Shown here in pieces: positions 52,510 to 61,104 of a stretch of 64,000 nt of DNA (within the stretch, counting starts at the first letter, position 1; each line of letters begins with the position of its first letter). Source of the stretch: Mycobacterium sp. ACS4054 (GTDB taxonomy: Bacteria; Actinomycetota; Actinomycetes; Mycobacteriales; Mycobacteriaceae); contig NZ_LZHV01000077.1 in the NCBI RefSeq assembly GCF_001667275.1, positions 18,288 to 82,287 on the forward strand, in the 5' to 3' direction. The translations under genes and the position numbers were made by a program. The notes under the pieces were generated by a model, which was given only the letters and a program-made list of their open reading frames with translations, was not told the DNA's origin and searched no databases.

Positions 52510-52556
52510 CGCGCAACCTCCTTGGCTTAGCTGTTTGGTCCGAAACATGTTGACCC

Positions 52557-53969
52557 TCAGCCCAATTGGGCGTCAGCGGGCAGGACCTTGGATTTGTCAC
52601 CCTTCTTCAGGTGGACCGCGTGAATGCCGGGTTTCTTCGCCAGCTGCTCGAGCAGGGCGTCCAAGCCTTCCTGGTCGACGTTGTGGTGCTGCACCGTTTC
52701 GGGCTTCTCCGATATCTGCGCGACCAGCCGCTTGAGTTGTTCCGGCGACTGCTTGTCTTTGAGGTCCTTGATCGGCTTCATCCGATTGCGCACGCTGGCC
52801 CCCACCACGGTGGGTCCGCCGGCGCCGAGGGCGCTGCCGAGCATCCCCGCCATGGCCATCGAACTGAACAGCCCGCCCTCGGCCAGACTGGCGGCCGGGA
52901 CGGCCTCGGGCCCGGCGGCCGACAGCGCCGCGGCGACCGTCCTGATGGCCGGGGTGGCCGAGGCCCAGCTGGGCGGGACGGTGAGCTGCCCCACCAAGGT
53001 GCCACGCGCGAAGCCCGCCGCCGGACTGATCGCGTCGTACAGCGTGCCGCGGCCGAAGCCCAGCGCCCCGAGGCCGGCACCCAGCGCGTCCTTCGGCAAC
53101 GCGCCGTAGGCGGCGGGTGGGGCGAACTTGAGCCACTGCGACAGGGGGAAGTTGATCAGCAACCCGACGTCGTTGAACTGGGTGGTCAGCCCCAACGGCA
53201 CCTTGACGGCGTTGTACATGGCCGTGACCAAGGGGGTGCCGGCGGGCGTGGTGCCGAAGCCCTTCAAGAAGGTGGTGACCGCGGTGTTGTATTCGGTGGC
53301 GAGCTGCGACAGCCACGCCAGTATCGGGTTGCCCGGGCCCGCGGTCAGCGAGTTGGCCGTTGCGCTGATGGTCGACCCGACGCTGCCGGCCGACGTGCCC
53401 GCGGCTTGGCTCACCGCGGCCGATTGCATCGCCGGGCCCGCGCCGGTGGTGGTTTGCGGCGGGTCGTTGAACGGCGTGAACCGGGTGGCCACCTCCGACG
53501 AGCTGGCGTAGGTGTCCATCGCCACGGCGTCCTGGGCCCACATCTCGCCGTACTGGGTCTCGGTGGCCGCGATCGCCGCCGTGTTCTGCCCGAACAGGTT
53601 GGTCGCCATCAGCTGCGCCAACAGGGCCCGGTTTTCGGCGATCACCGGGGGCGGCACGTGGGCCGCGAGCGCCGTCTCGTAGGCGGCCGCCGCCGCGGCG
53701 GCCTGCGTCGCGGCCTCCTGGGCCTGGACGGCGGTCTGCTGCATCCAGGCCACGTAGGGGGCCGCCGCCGACGCCATGGCGATCGAGGACGGACCCACCC
53801 AGGGGCCGGTGGCCAGACTCGAGACCACCGAGGAGTAGGCGGTCGCCGCGGACTGCAGTTCGGTGGCCAGGTTCTCCCATGCCGTCGCCGCGGCCACCAA
53901 CGACTCCGGCCCCGGACCGGCGTATATCCGGCCCGAGTTGAACTCCGGCGGGAAGGCTCCGTAAAACAT
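52557..53969 (-). CDS. PPE family protein, SVP subgroup (PPE33-like)
   Basis: A 470-residue PPE protein. The N-terminal PPE domain (about 1-175) starts FYGAFPPEFNSGRIYAGPGP, has WVGPSSIAMASAAAPYVAW and ends around ATRFTPFNDPPQ. The subgroup motif Gxx(S/T)VPxxW appears as GQLTVPPSW near residue 350. The C-terminal part is Gly/Ala rich and ends in a charged module with VQHHNVDQEGLDALLEQL. PPE proteins bind EspG and are secreted by ESX systems, here most likely the neighbouring ESX-5. No PE partner gene is adjacent. The frame is open upstream of ATG 53969 but that part is not PPE-like. Confidence 0.9.
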   Translation of the reverse strand: MFYGAFPPEFNSGRIYAGPGPESLVAAATAWENLATELQSAATAYSSVVSSLATGPWVGPSSIAMASAAAPYVAWMQQTAVQAQEAATQAAAAAAAYETALAAHVPPPVIAENRALLAQLMATNLFGQNTAAIAATETQYGEMWAQDAVAMDTYASSSEVATRFTPFNDPPQTTTGAGPAMQSAAVSQAAGTSAGSVGSTISATANSLTAGPGNPILAWLSQLATEYNTAVTTFLKGFGTTPAGTPLVTAMYNAVKVPLGLTTQFNDVGLLINFPLSQWLKFAPPAAYGALPKDALGAGLGALGFGRGTLYDAISPAAGFARGTLVGQLTVPPSWASATPAIRTVAAALSAAGPEAVPAASLAEGGLFSSMAMAGMLGSALGAGGPTVVGASVRNRMKPIKDLKDKQSPEQLKRLVAQISEKPETVQHHNVDQEGLDALLEQLAKKPGIHAVHLKKGDKSKVLPADAQLG

Positions 53970-54033
53970 CTCTATTCCCCTGTCCTTGGCGCCTGCGCGG
54001 ACGGCGCTGGCCTCGGTGTGGTGGTCATCGCCG

Positions 54034-55281
54034 TCAGTCCTCGAGGGCCGGGATGACGATGATGGTGGCCGCGGCCGGATCGGCCTCGGCGACGGCACCG
54101 GCCAGCGCACTGGCCGTGGCCGCGGCGCCGCCCACGGAACGCGTCGCGCTGCTCGCGACGGCGCGGCCGAGCAGGCTCGACAGGCCCATCTGGCTGAACA
54201 TGCCCTCCTCACCGGCCAGGGCGGCGGCCGGCGCGGCCGTCATGTCGGCGGGCAGCACCTGGGCGATCGTTCGGATCGCCGGAGCGGCTTCCGTCCAGCC
54301 CTGCGGCACCGACATGCCCCCGACCAGGGCCGCCTTGCCCATGGACCCCGACGCCGGCCCCACGGCGGAGCTGAGCATCGGCCGCACCGCGCTCGGGCCA
54401 CTGGTCAAGGGGGCGAGCGCGCCGTTGATCGCCTTCGGGCCGGACAGGTAGGCGGCGGCGCCCTGGCCGTTCTGACCCCAGGCGTACGCCTGACCGAACG
54501 ACAGGAACGGACCACCCGGGACGCTGCTCCACGATTGCGGGGAGTACGGGCCCGTCAGCACCGACCAGATGTTGTTCCAGTAGTCCAGGTTTTGTCCGAT
54601 CCCCAGGCCCGTTCCCGTCGTCGGGGCGGTCGCCTGGACATTGCCGGCGTTGAGCATGGGTTGCATCGCGGTGCTCAGCTGCGCGGCGGTGTTGGAGCTC
54701 GACTGCGCGCCCGACTGGGTGACGGCGGCCGCCTGCATCGGACCGGCCGACTCGTTGGTGGTCTTCGGCGGCTCGGCGAACGGCGTCAGCTGCGATGCCG
54801 CCGCCGACGAGGCCGCGTAGCCATACATCGCGGCGGCGTCCTGGGCCCACATCTCCATGTATTGGGCTTCGGTGGCGGCGATCGCCGGTGTGTTCTGGCC
54901 CAGGAAGTTGGTGGCGATCAGCGCCGCGAGCAAAGCGCGATTGGCCGCGATCACCGGGGGCGGCACGGTGGCCGCGAACGCCGCCTCGTAGGCGCCCGCG
55001 GCCAGCTTGGCCTGGGTGCCGGCCTCCTCGGCCTGGGCGCCGGTGGCCTGCATCCATACCACGTACGGCGCCGCGGCGGCGGCCATCGCTATCGACGACG
55101 GACCCGTCCAGGGTCCCGTCGCCAGCGTCTCGATCGTCGAGTGGTACGACACCCCGGCCGCCTGCAACTCCGCGGCCAGTTCGTCCCAGGCCGCCGCAGC
55201 GGCCAGCAACGGGCCCGACCCCGCGCCCACGTACATCCGCCCCGAATTGATCTCCGGTGGAAGCGCTCCAAAATCCAGCAT
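54034..55281 (-). CDS. PPE family protein, SVP subgroup (PPE32-like)
   Basis: A 415-residue PPE protein beginning MLDFGALPPEINSGRMYVGAGSGP, with WTGPSSIAMAAAAAPYVVWM and the end of the PPE domain near LTPFAEPPKTTN. The SVP motif is GGMSVPQGW near residue 325. The tail is Ala rich and lacks the charged module of its downstream neighbour. It is first in a probable minus-strand operon (PPE32-, PPE33-like, two DUF732 genes). Secretion by ESX-5 is inferred. Its promoter should lie in the AT-rich gap upstream. Confidence 0.9.
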   Translation of the reverse strand: MLDFGALPPEINSGRMYVGAGSGPLLAAAAAWDELAAELQAAGVSYHSTIETLATGPWTGPSSIAMAAAAAPYVVWMQATGAQAEEAGTQAKLAAGAYEAAFAATVPPPVIAANRALLAALIATNFLGQNTPAIAATEAQYMEMWAQDAAAMYGYAASSAAASQLTPFAEPPKTTNESAGPMQAAAVTQSGAQSSSNTAAQLSTAMQPMLNAGNVQATAPTTGTGLGIGQNLDYWNNIWSVLTGPYSPQSWSSVPGGPFLSFGQAYAWGQNGQGAAAYLSGPKAINGALAPLTSGPSAVRPMLSSAVGPASGSMGKAALVGGMSVPQGWTEAAPAIRTIAQVLPADMTAAPAAALAGEEGMFSQMGLSSLLGRAVASSATRSVGGAAATASALAGAVAEADPAAATIIVIPALED

Positions 55282-56242
55282 GTACTACCTCCGGTCCCGC
55301 AAGTGGCCGCCATGGTAGGCGCGGCTTTGCTGGGTCGGCCGTAACCGCGGCGCAGTTCTAAGGAAACGCATCGAATCCGCTACGCCGGCCATGGGTTCAC
55401 TTCACACACTGCAGGCACAAGACCATTTCCTCCCTAGCTGAATTCCCCCGGCGAAGATTGGCGTCCGGAACGCCCAACCCATCGCTGCACCAATATAAGA
55501 TCATCGTGACCGTAATGTATTCGCGCACCGTTCCGAGCGCGTAACATAATGTAAAAGGTCAATGACACGACGGTATTGGCGAGTGTGAGAACTTTGGTCC
55601 GTCCAGCTATTCGACCATATCGTAAAAACCCAGCTTGAGATAATTTTATGCAGCAGATAGCAACGGTAGTGAAAGGGTCCGCTACCGCTGTATTGGCAAT
55701 ATTCGCTTCACGAACCCGGCATTTTGCCGGCCTCGGTTGAATGTGATCTGGCTCCTATTTAGAACGCAATGTGCGTCAGCGGAAAAGGCCTCCTATTGAC
55801 GTTCATAAGACAGCACGAGATAAACGCGCGACAATTCCACGAATTGTCAGTCACCCTGAACCGGCCAGCTCACAGCCGGCGTACCACCGAACCAATTGCC
55901 TCAAAGTCGCAGGCACTCACCTCGGCTGCTGGCCGACCGCGCTGTCGGCAGCACGTTGCTGGCGCCACCCGCTCGAACCGCCGCCGAGAGCGAAGCCGCC
56001 GGCCGCCGTCGCACCGCGAGCGAGTGATTTGCCCCGTCATTCCCTACTGTTCACCTACACGCAGGGTAAACGGGCTAGACTGCCGCACCGCTGACTAGCT
56101 GCTGGCAGTTTCCTGGGAGCGGTTCGGCGCCGCGGTTTTTCCGGAAGCGCCGGCCGATCGGCTCCGACGGTACGTGGGTCGCTCGGCGGCGAATGGTCCC
56201 CGAGGTCGCGTCATGGCCGCCGGCCACGGACGCGAGGGCGAG
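55282..56242. other. Gene-free AT-rich stretch between PPE32-like gene and eccA5
   Basis: No convincing gene is seen in these 961 bases. The middle (about 55440-55800) is near 50% G+C by eye, far below the rest of the window, with runs such as AATATAAGATCATC, CATAATGTAAAAGG and GATAATTTTATG. It contains the small hairpin CCGGCA-TTT-TGCCGG at 55716-55730. Open frames of about 108 codons near 55770-56098 on the plus strand overlap each other in two frames and lack a ribosome site or family resemblance. In H37Rv nine PE/PPE and related genes occupy this position. Promoter sequence and nucleoid-protein (Lsr2/EspR) binding are plausible contents. Confidence 0.6.
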
Positions 56243-58075
56243 TTACGTCGTCTTCTTCTCGGCCACTGCCGCGCTGAGGCCCTCGGCGAGATCCTCGGCG
56301 GTCAGCTCCTTGAACCGCAAGAGTTGCCGCTCGCTGAATTCGGTGACGTCACTGGCCAATACCGCGTCCAGGTCTTCGTCGTCGAGGCGGAAACTGCGGT
56401 GATCGCGGGCCTTTTCCACCACGTTGCGCACGAAACCGGCGTTGCCCAGCGTGTCGATGCCGCGGATCAGGTCGCCGTCTTCGGAGTAGTTCTCGTCGAG
56501 ATAAAACCTTGTGTAGGAAGGCAATAGGGAGTGGGCCGCTTCTTCGGTGATGACGTCCTCGTTCTCCTGGCCCATCAACCTGGTCAGCGCGACCAGCTCG
56601 TCCGGCGTGTAGCTGAAGAACTCGATCACGGTCGAAAACCGCCGTCGCAGACCTTGATTCACGTCGAGCATCTTTTCCATCGCTTTGGCGTATCCCGCGC
56701 CGAAGACCACGAGTTCGTCGCGGTGGTTCTCCATGTACAGCAGCAGCGTGTTGATGATCGCGTTCCCGTAGGGGTCGCCTTGCTGGTAGCCCTTCTCGTG
56801 CAAGGTGTGCATCTCGTCGAAGAAAACCGCCCCGCCCAGAGCTTCCTCGAGCATTTCCTCGGTGTTCTTCTCCGCGTCGGCCATGTAGCGGCCCAACAGC
56901 TTGGTGCGGCTGGTTTCCACGACCACCGGCTTGCGCAGCACGGTCAGGCCGCACAACTGCTTGCTGAACGCTCGCGCCACCGACGTCTTGCCGGTCCCGG
57001 GAGGCCCCAGCAGCAGGGTGTGGCGCGACGTCACGGGGACGGGAAGGCCCATCTTGGCGCGCGCCAGGTTCACCTTCGTCGTCGCCTTGATGAGCTTGAT
57101 CTCCCGCTTGGCCCGCTCCATGCCCAGCATCGCGTTGAGCTCCGCGTCACCCTCGGCGAGATACCGTGCGGCCTCCTCGGCGTGGCGGGCGGCCTCCGTC
57201 TCGGCACGGCTCGGCGCGCTGTCCGCGTCCCACGGATCTTTGCGCGCCTCAATGGTTTCCGGGTCGGTCAGGACCAACCGATAGTTCGGGTTGTCCAGCG
57301 CTTCGCGGGCCGGGCTGAACTTGGGGTCCCGCGAATACACCCGGCGCAGCAGTTCGACGGCCTCGTCCTCGCGCCCCAGGTGCCGCAAGCACATCCCCTG
57401 GGTGTACAGGGCGATGTTGGCCGCCCCCGGCACCCGGTCGCCTTCGATGGCGTCCTGGCCGCGCCGAAGCGCCTCCTCGAAGACGCCCAGCGACGCCAGC
57501 GCCGTCGTCGCCATGGCCGCCCCCGCCGCCTTCAGTTCTGGCTGTCGCCAGACCTTGCCCTCCGGGAACTGGCTGAGCACGTCGGGCCACCGCCCGGTGC
57601 GGAAATACAGCACGCCGCGGACGTAGTCGACCAGTTCCTGCTCGAAGGGCTGGCGCGGTTCGACGCCGTCGAGCAGCTCCGCCGCCTCCTCGTAGCGTTT
57701 GGCCTCGGCGAGCACGGCGGCGTAAGCGCACGCCAGCGACTCCACGCTGGTGACGGCCAGCTGCAGGAACAACCCGTCGGAGACCTGGGGCCGGAAGTGC
57801 AGATCGGTGACGCCGAGCCGGCGGGTTTCCCACCCGAACGTGCGGATCGACGCCCAGGCGCCGGCCAGCACCTCGATGCTGCGCTCCCCCGCCAGCATGC
57901 GCGCCAGCCAGGCGTCGCACATCCCGGGATCGAGGTTGCTGGCCGTGGCGAACATCTGCGAGGCAACCTGCGGGTTGTGGCTCGGTTGCAGCCCGTTGAC
58001 CGAAATGCCCGATGCCAACAGGCCGGCGACCATCGCGTTGCGGGCGCCCTCAGCGGTCGATTGCGGCCGGGTCAT
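56243..58075 (-). CDS. eccA5: ESX-5 AAA+ ATPase EccA5
   Basis: Cytosolic AAA+ ATPase of the type VII secretion system ESX-5, 610 residues, exactly the M. tuberculosis length. The N-terminal half is TPR-like; the C-terminal CbbX-type AAA domain has Walker A LLLGPPGTGKTSVARAF near residue 357, Walker B AVFFDEMHTLHEKG and an arginine-rich sensor region. It is thought to release EspG from PE/PPE substrates. Last of the ESX-5 genes on this strand here; its start overlaps the eccE5 stop as ATGA. Confidence 0.96.
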   Translation of the reverse strand: MTRPQSTAEGARNAMVAGLLASGISVNGLQPSHNPQVASQMFATASNLDPGMCDAWLARMLAGERSIEVLAGAWASIRTFGWETRRLGVTDLHFRPQVSDGLFLQLAVTSVESLACAYAAVLAEAKRYEEAAELLDGVEPRQPFEQELVDYVRGVLYFRTGRWPDVLSQFPEGKVWRQPELKAAGAAMATTALASLGVFEEALRRGQDAIEGDRVPGAANIALYTQGMCLRHLGREDEAVELLRRVYSRDPKFSPAREALDNPNYRLVLTDPETIEARKDPWDADSAPSRAETEAARHAEEAARYLAEGDAELNAMLGMERAKREIKLIKATTKVNLARAKMGLPVPVTSRHTLLLGPPGTGKTSVARAFSKQLCGLTVLRKPVVVETSRTKLLGRYMADAEKNTEEMLEEALGGAVFFDEMHTLHEKGYQQGDPYGNAIINTLLLYMENHRDELVVFGAGYAKAMEKMLDVNQGLRRRFSTVIEFFSYTPDELVALTRLMGQENEDVITEEAAHSLLPSYTRFYLDENYSEDGDLIRGIDTLGNAGFVRNVVEKARDHRSFRLDDEDLDAVLASDVTEFSERQLLRFKELTAEDLAEGLSAAVAEKKTT

Positions 58076-59268
58076 TGTGCCGCAGGCACGCCGGCCGGGC
58101 TCCCTCGCAGTTGATCGACCGACAGCGTGAGTTCGTCGTCGTCATGCAAGGCGCGGCTCGGCAGGGAAAGCGAGGCGTGCGTCGACGGGGCGGGCAGGCT
58201 GGCGCGGACCGCGGCCAACTGACGTCCGGTGAGGCGGTTGAGCCCGGCCGCCACGTCCCGGGGCAGCCGCTTCTCGGTGTGGTAGCGCACCCAGGCCGAC
58301 ACGTGTGGCCGGCCCGCTTGGGCGCTGAGCCGGACCGTCAGCACGGTGGCGACGGTGTCCGCCTCCCACAGCGCATCCAGCGTGTCCGTGGTGATGTCGG
58401 CGGGCGACACCCAGAAGCTGGTGGTGAACCCGTTGAAGTGCTTGAGGTGGCGCCAGCCGGGCCGGCTCCAGGTCGGCTCCAGGTCGGCGAGCACCGCACG
58501 GTCGACCTCGGTGAGCTCCTCGGCGGTCAACGGCTTTGCGGCACAGGTGAGCCCGTCGAGATCCTGCGCCAGCCGCTCGGTGGCCGCGACCAACGTCGAA
58601 GCCAGCGAATCGCGGACCGCGACCGCGGCGATGTTGAGCTGCGGGTTCATTCGCACCACCACCCAGGTGCGGCGAACGTAAGAGGTGGGCTCGCCGTTGG
58701 CGACCTCCCACTCCTCGGGGCCCCAGTCGTCGAGCTTCGAAAGCTCCGCCGCGTTGCCGCCCCGGCGCACCTTGACCGACACGATGTCGATGTCATCGAG
58801 GTGAATGTCGAACTGCTGCAACCCATCCGCCACGGCCTGCACCAGCAGCGCGGGCGACGACGTCCGGTGCCGGTGGCGCGACGAGGGGTCGTCGTCACCC
58901 CCGTTCACCGCGATCACCGAGACCAGTTGGCCCTCGTACTCGCGCACGCCGACCTTGTCGCGGCCGAACCGGCGCTGGTAGTCGACCGCGGGCGTGCAAC
59001 CGGCGCCCAGCGCGGTGCCCGGATCGGCGGACCAATCCCACAGCCAGTGGCCCAAGGCCGACGTGAGCGTGATGCCGTGATAGGTGATCAGCGAGAAGAG
59101 GGCGACCAGCACCGCGAGGCCGACGCCCACCCAGAACGCGATGCGATAGGTGCCCTGCCAGGACTCCGGGCAGTGGCTGGCCACCACCATGATGGCGATG
59201 TCGACCAGGAACACCGCGGTGACCCGTGGCCACGACAACGACAACCCCAATTTTCGCTGAGCCTTCAT
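58072..59268 (-). CDS. eccE5: ESX-5 membrane component EccE5
   Basis: Core inner-membrane component of ESX-5, 398 residues. Two helices lie at the N-terminus (VTAVFLVDIAIMVVASHC and IAFWVGVGLAVLVALFSLI), followed by a large cytosolic domain (PAVDYQRRFGRDKVGVREYEG, VRRTWVVVRMNPQLNIAAVAVRD). EccE lines the outside of the hexameric EccBCDE complex. The stop overlaps the eccA5 start; mycP5 ends 18 bases upstream. Confidence 0.94.
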   Translation of the reverse strand: MKAQRKLGLSLSWPRVTAVFLVDIAIMVVASHCPESWQGTYRIAFWVGVGLAVLVALFSLITYHGITLTSALGHWLWDWSADPGTALGAGCTPAVDYQRRFGRDKVGVREYEGQLVSVIAVNGGDDDPSSRHRHRTSSPALLVQAVADGLQQFDIHLDDIDIVSVKVRRGGNAAELSKLDDWGPEEWEVANGEPTSYVRRTWVVVRMNPQLNIAAVAVRDSLASTLVAATERLAQDLDGLTCAAKPLTAEELTEVDRAVLADLEPTWSRPGWRHLKHFNGFTTSFWVSPADITTDTLDALWEADTVATVLTVRLSAQAGRPHVSAWVRYHTEKRLPRDVAAGLNRLTGRQLAAVRASLPAPSTHASLSLPSRALHDDDELTLSVDQLRGSPAGVPAAQ

Positions 59269-59286
59269 GACTGTTGCTGCTCCGCC

Positions 59287-61104
59287 CTATTGCTGCTTCC
59301 GCGATCGCTTCATCAGCATCGCCGTACCAAACACGCCCCCACCGATCAGTAACGCCCCGAGCAAGCCTCCCGCGGCCACCCACACTGGCACCATATCCCG
59401 GTGCGGGACGGGTTTCGGTATGTTCAGCGGCGCTGAAAGTTGCTGCGGCGGCTTCAACGGACCTTCGGGTACATCCCACGTCAATGCGGCCACCGGGTCG
59501 ACGATGCCGTGCCCGACCTGGTTGTCGACCCCGCGCGCAGGTGCCCGCGCGGTGCGGGTCAGCCGGTTGATCACCTGATAGGCCGAGAGCTGGGGGAACT
59601 TGGCGCGGACGAGCGCCGCGATACCGGACACGATCGCGGCCGAGAAGCTGGTGCCGGAAGGGACCAGCAGCGTGTTGTCCGGTCCGTCGATTGCGTTGAT
59701 GACGCCGTCGTCGCGCGGGGACAGCCCGACGACGTCGGTGCCCGGCGCCGCGATGCCCACCCACGGGCCGGACACGCTCGTCGATCCCTGACCCTGGCCC
59801 CCGGTCTGCGGCCGGCCGTCCTCGTCGACCGCTCCCACCGTCAGGACGTAGTCGCTGAACCAGGACGGCGTCACGACGGTGGTGACCGAGTTCCAGTTAC
59901 GAGGATCGTTGGGCTGCAACGGATCATGCGGCGGGTTCTGCTTGCAGTCCTTCTTGTTGGTGTCACCGGCCGCGGCCACGATGACGGCGTTCTTGTCGAC
60001 CGCCGCGTAGCGGACCGCGGCACCCAGCGCCCGCTGGTCGACGATGTTGCGCGCGCTCATGCAGGTCACGTCCGAGATGTTGATGACCTGCGCGCCCATG
60101 TTGGCGGCGTGCACGATCGCCCGCGCCATCGTCTGCACGCCGTCGATCTTCGCCCGAGTCTGCGGGTCTTCGTCACCGGTGTAGGCGTCCTTGAGCCCGA
60201 AGGCCTGGCTGGACTGGCGGATCGCGATCAGGTCGACATCCGGTGCGACGCCGCTGAACGCGTCGGGCCCGGCCGACGGCGGGGCGGGCGGCGGCGGTGG
60301 GCCGGGGGGCGGGTCGAGCGGGCGTGGGTAGTCCACGCCGACCACATGCCCACCACCGGAGTAGCTCGGTATCGTCACCGTGCCGCCACCATGGTTGCTC
60401 GCAGGGGCCTGCGCCGGCCCCGGTGGCGGCCCGTTACCGGGCGGAGGCGCCGCCGGCGGCGCGGGCGGTGGCGCACCGAACGGTCCGGGGGCGGGCTGGT
60501 CCTGCGGCGGAGGCGGAACCATCGTCACGGTCTGCGGCAGGGGCGACAGCGTAACCGTTTGCGGCGGTGGCGCTTTCGGCGGCGGCTCGGTAGTGGGGAT
60601 GGTGACGGGCCGGCGCGGTGCGGCGGGCGGCACCCCGGCGCCGTTGGCCGGCGCGGCTCCGATCATGGAGGCCACGATCGTGCCGTGCGCGTCGCAGTCC
60701 GACAGTCCGTCGCCGCCCATGATGTAATCCCCGCCGGGGATCAGGTGCGGGAAGCGCGGGTGTGGGCTGACGCCGGTGTCGATGACGGCCACCTTCACGC
60801 CGGCGCCGCGACCGAACTGCCATGCCTCCTGCAAGTTCAGCATGTCCATGTACTTCGGTTGCAGCCGGAAGTCGGTCCCGGGCAGGACGCCGACCTCGGT
60901 GCAGTACGTATTCTGCTTCATCGGCGCCGGCGGCCCCGGCGGACCGTCAGGCGGGACCGCGCCGGGATCGATCGTCGGCGGTGAGATCGCAGAGGCGGGC
61001 GGTAAGCCGGCCAATGCTCCTGAGGTGAGCAAGATTGCGGCGAGGGCCGCGGCGGACGCGCGCCCTCGCCACACCTTGCTACTACCGGTAGCGGATCGCT
61101 GCAT
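59287..61104 (-). CDS. mycP5: ESX-5 mycosin protease MycP5
   Basis: Membrane-anchored subtilisin-like protease of ESX-5, 605 residues from ATG 61104. Order: signal peptide (AALAAILLTSGALAGLPPASA), catalytic Asp109 (VAVIDTG), His140 (DCDAHGT), a Pro-rich insertion about 150-270 residues in, catalytic Ser near residue 485 (SGTSFSAAI), and a C-terminal helix (MVPVWVAAGGLLGALLIGGGVFGTAML). Mycosins stabilise the EccBCDE complex and are essential for secretion. The 5' end overlaps eccD5 by 23 bases; two upstream codons (ATG 61110) are also open. The insertion is some 20 residues longer than I recall for H37Rv. Confidence 0.95.
   Translation of the reverse strand: MQRSATGSSKVWRGRASAAALAAILLTSGALAGLPPASAISPPTIDPGAVPPDGPPGPPAPMKQNTYCTEVGVLPGTDFRLQPKYMDMLNLQEAWQFGRGAGVKVAVIDTGVSPHPRFPHLIPGGDYIMGGDGLSDCDAHGTIVASMIGAAPANGAGVPPAAPRRPVTIPTTEPPPKAPPPQTVTLSPLPQTVTMVPPPPQDQPAPGPFGAPPPAPPAAPPPGNGPPPGPAQAPASNHGGGTVTIPSYSGGGHVVGVDYPRPLDPPPGPPPPPAPPSAGPDAFSGVAPDVDLIAIRQSSQAFGLKDAYTGDEDPQTRAKIDGVQTMARAIVHAANMGAQVINISDVTCMSARNIVDQRALGAAVRYAAVDKNAVIVAAAGDTNKKDCKQNPPHDPLQPNDPRNWNSVTTVVTPSWFSDYVLTVGAVDEDGRPQTGGQGQGSTSVSGPWVGIAAPGTDVVGLSPRDDGVINAIDGPDNTLLVPSGTSFSAAIVSGIAALVRAKFPQLSAYQVINRLTRTARAPARGVDNQVGHGIVDPVAALTWDVPEGPLKPPQQLSAPLNIPKPVPHRDMVPVWVAAGGLLGALLIGGGVFGTAMLMKRSRKQQ

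Noticed and set aside
55769..56098. Two overlapping open frames of 107-109 codons in the gene-free stretch
   Set aside because: They overlap each other in different frames, lack a ribosome site, show no signal peptide or recognisable family, and lie in a base-composition transition zone.
60290..60660. Repeat-rich GC tract resembling a minisatellite
   Set aside because: It is the in-frame proline-rich insertion of MycP5.
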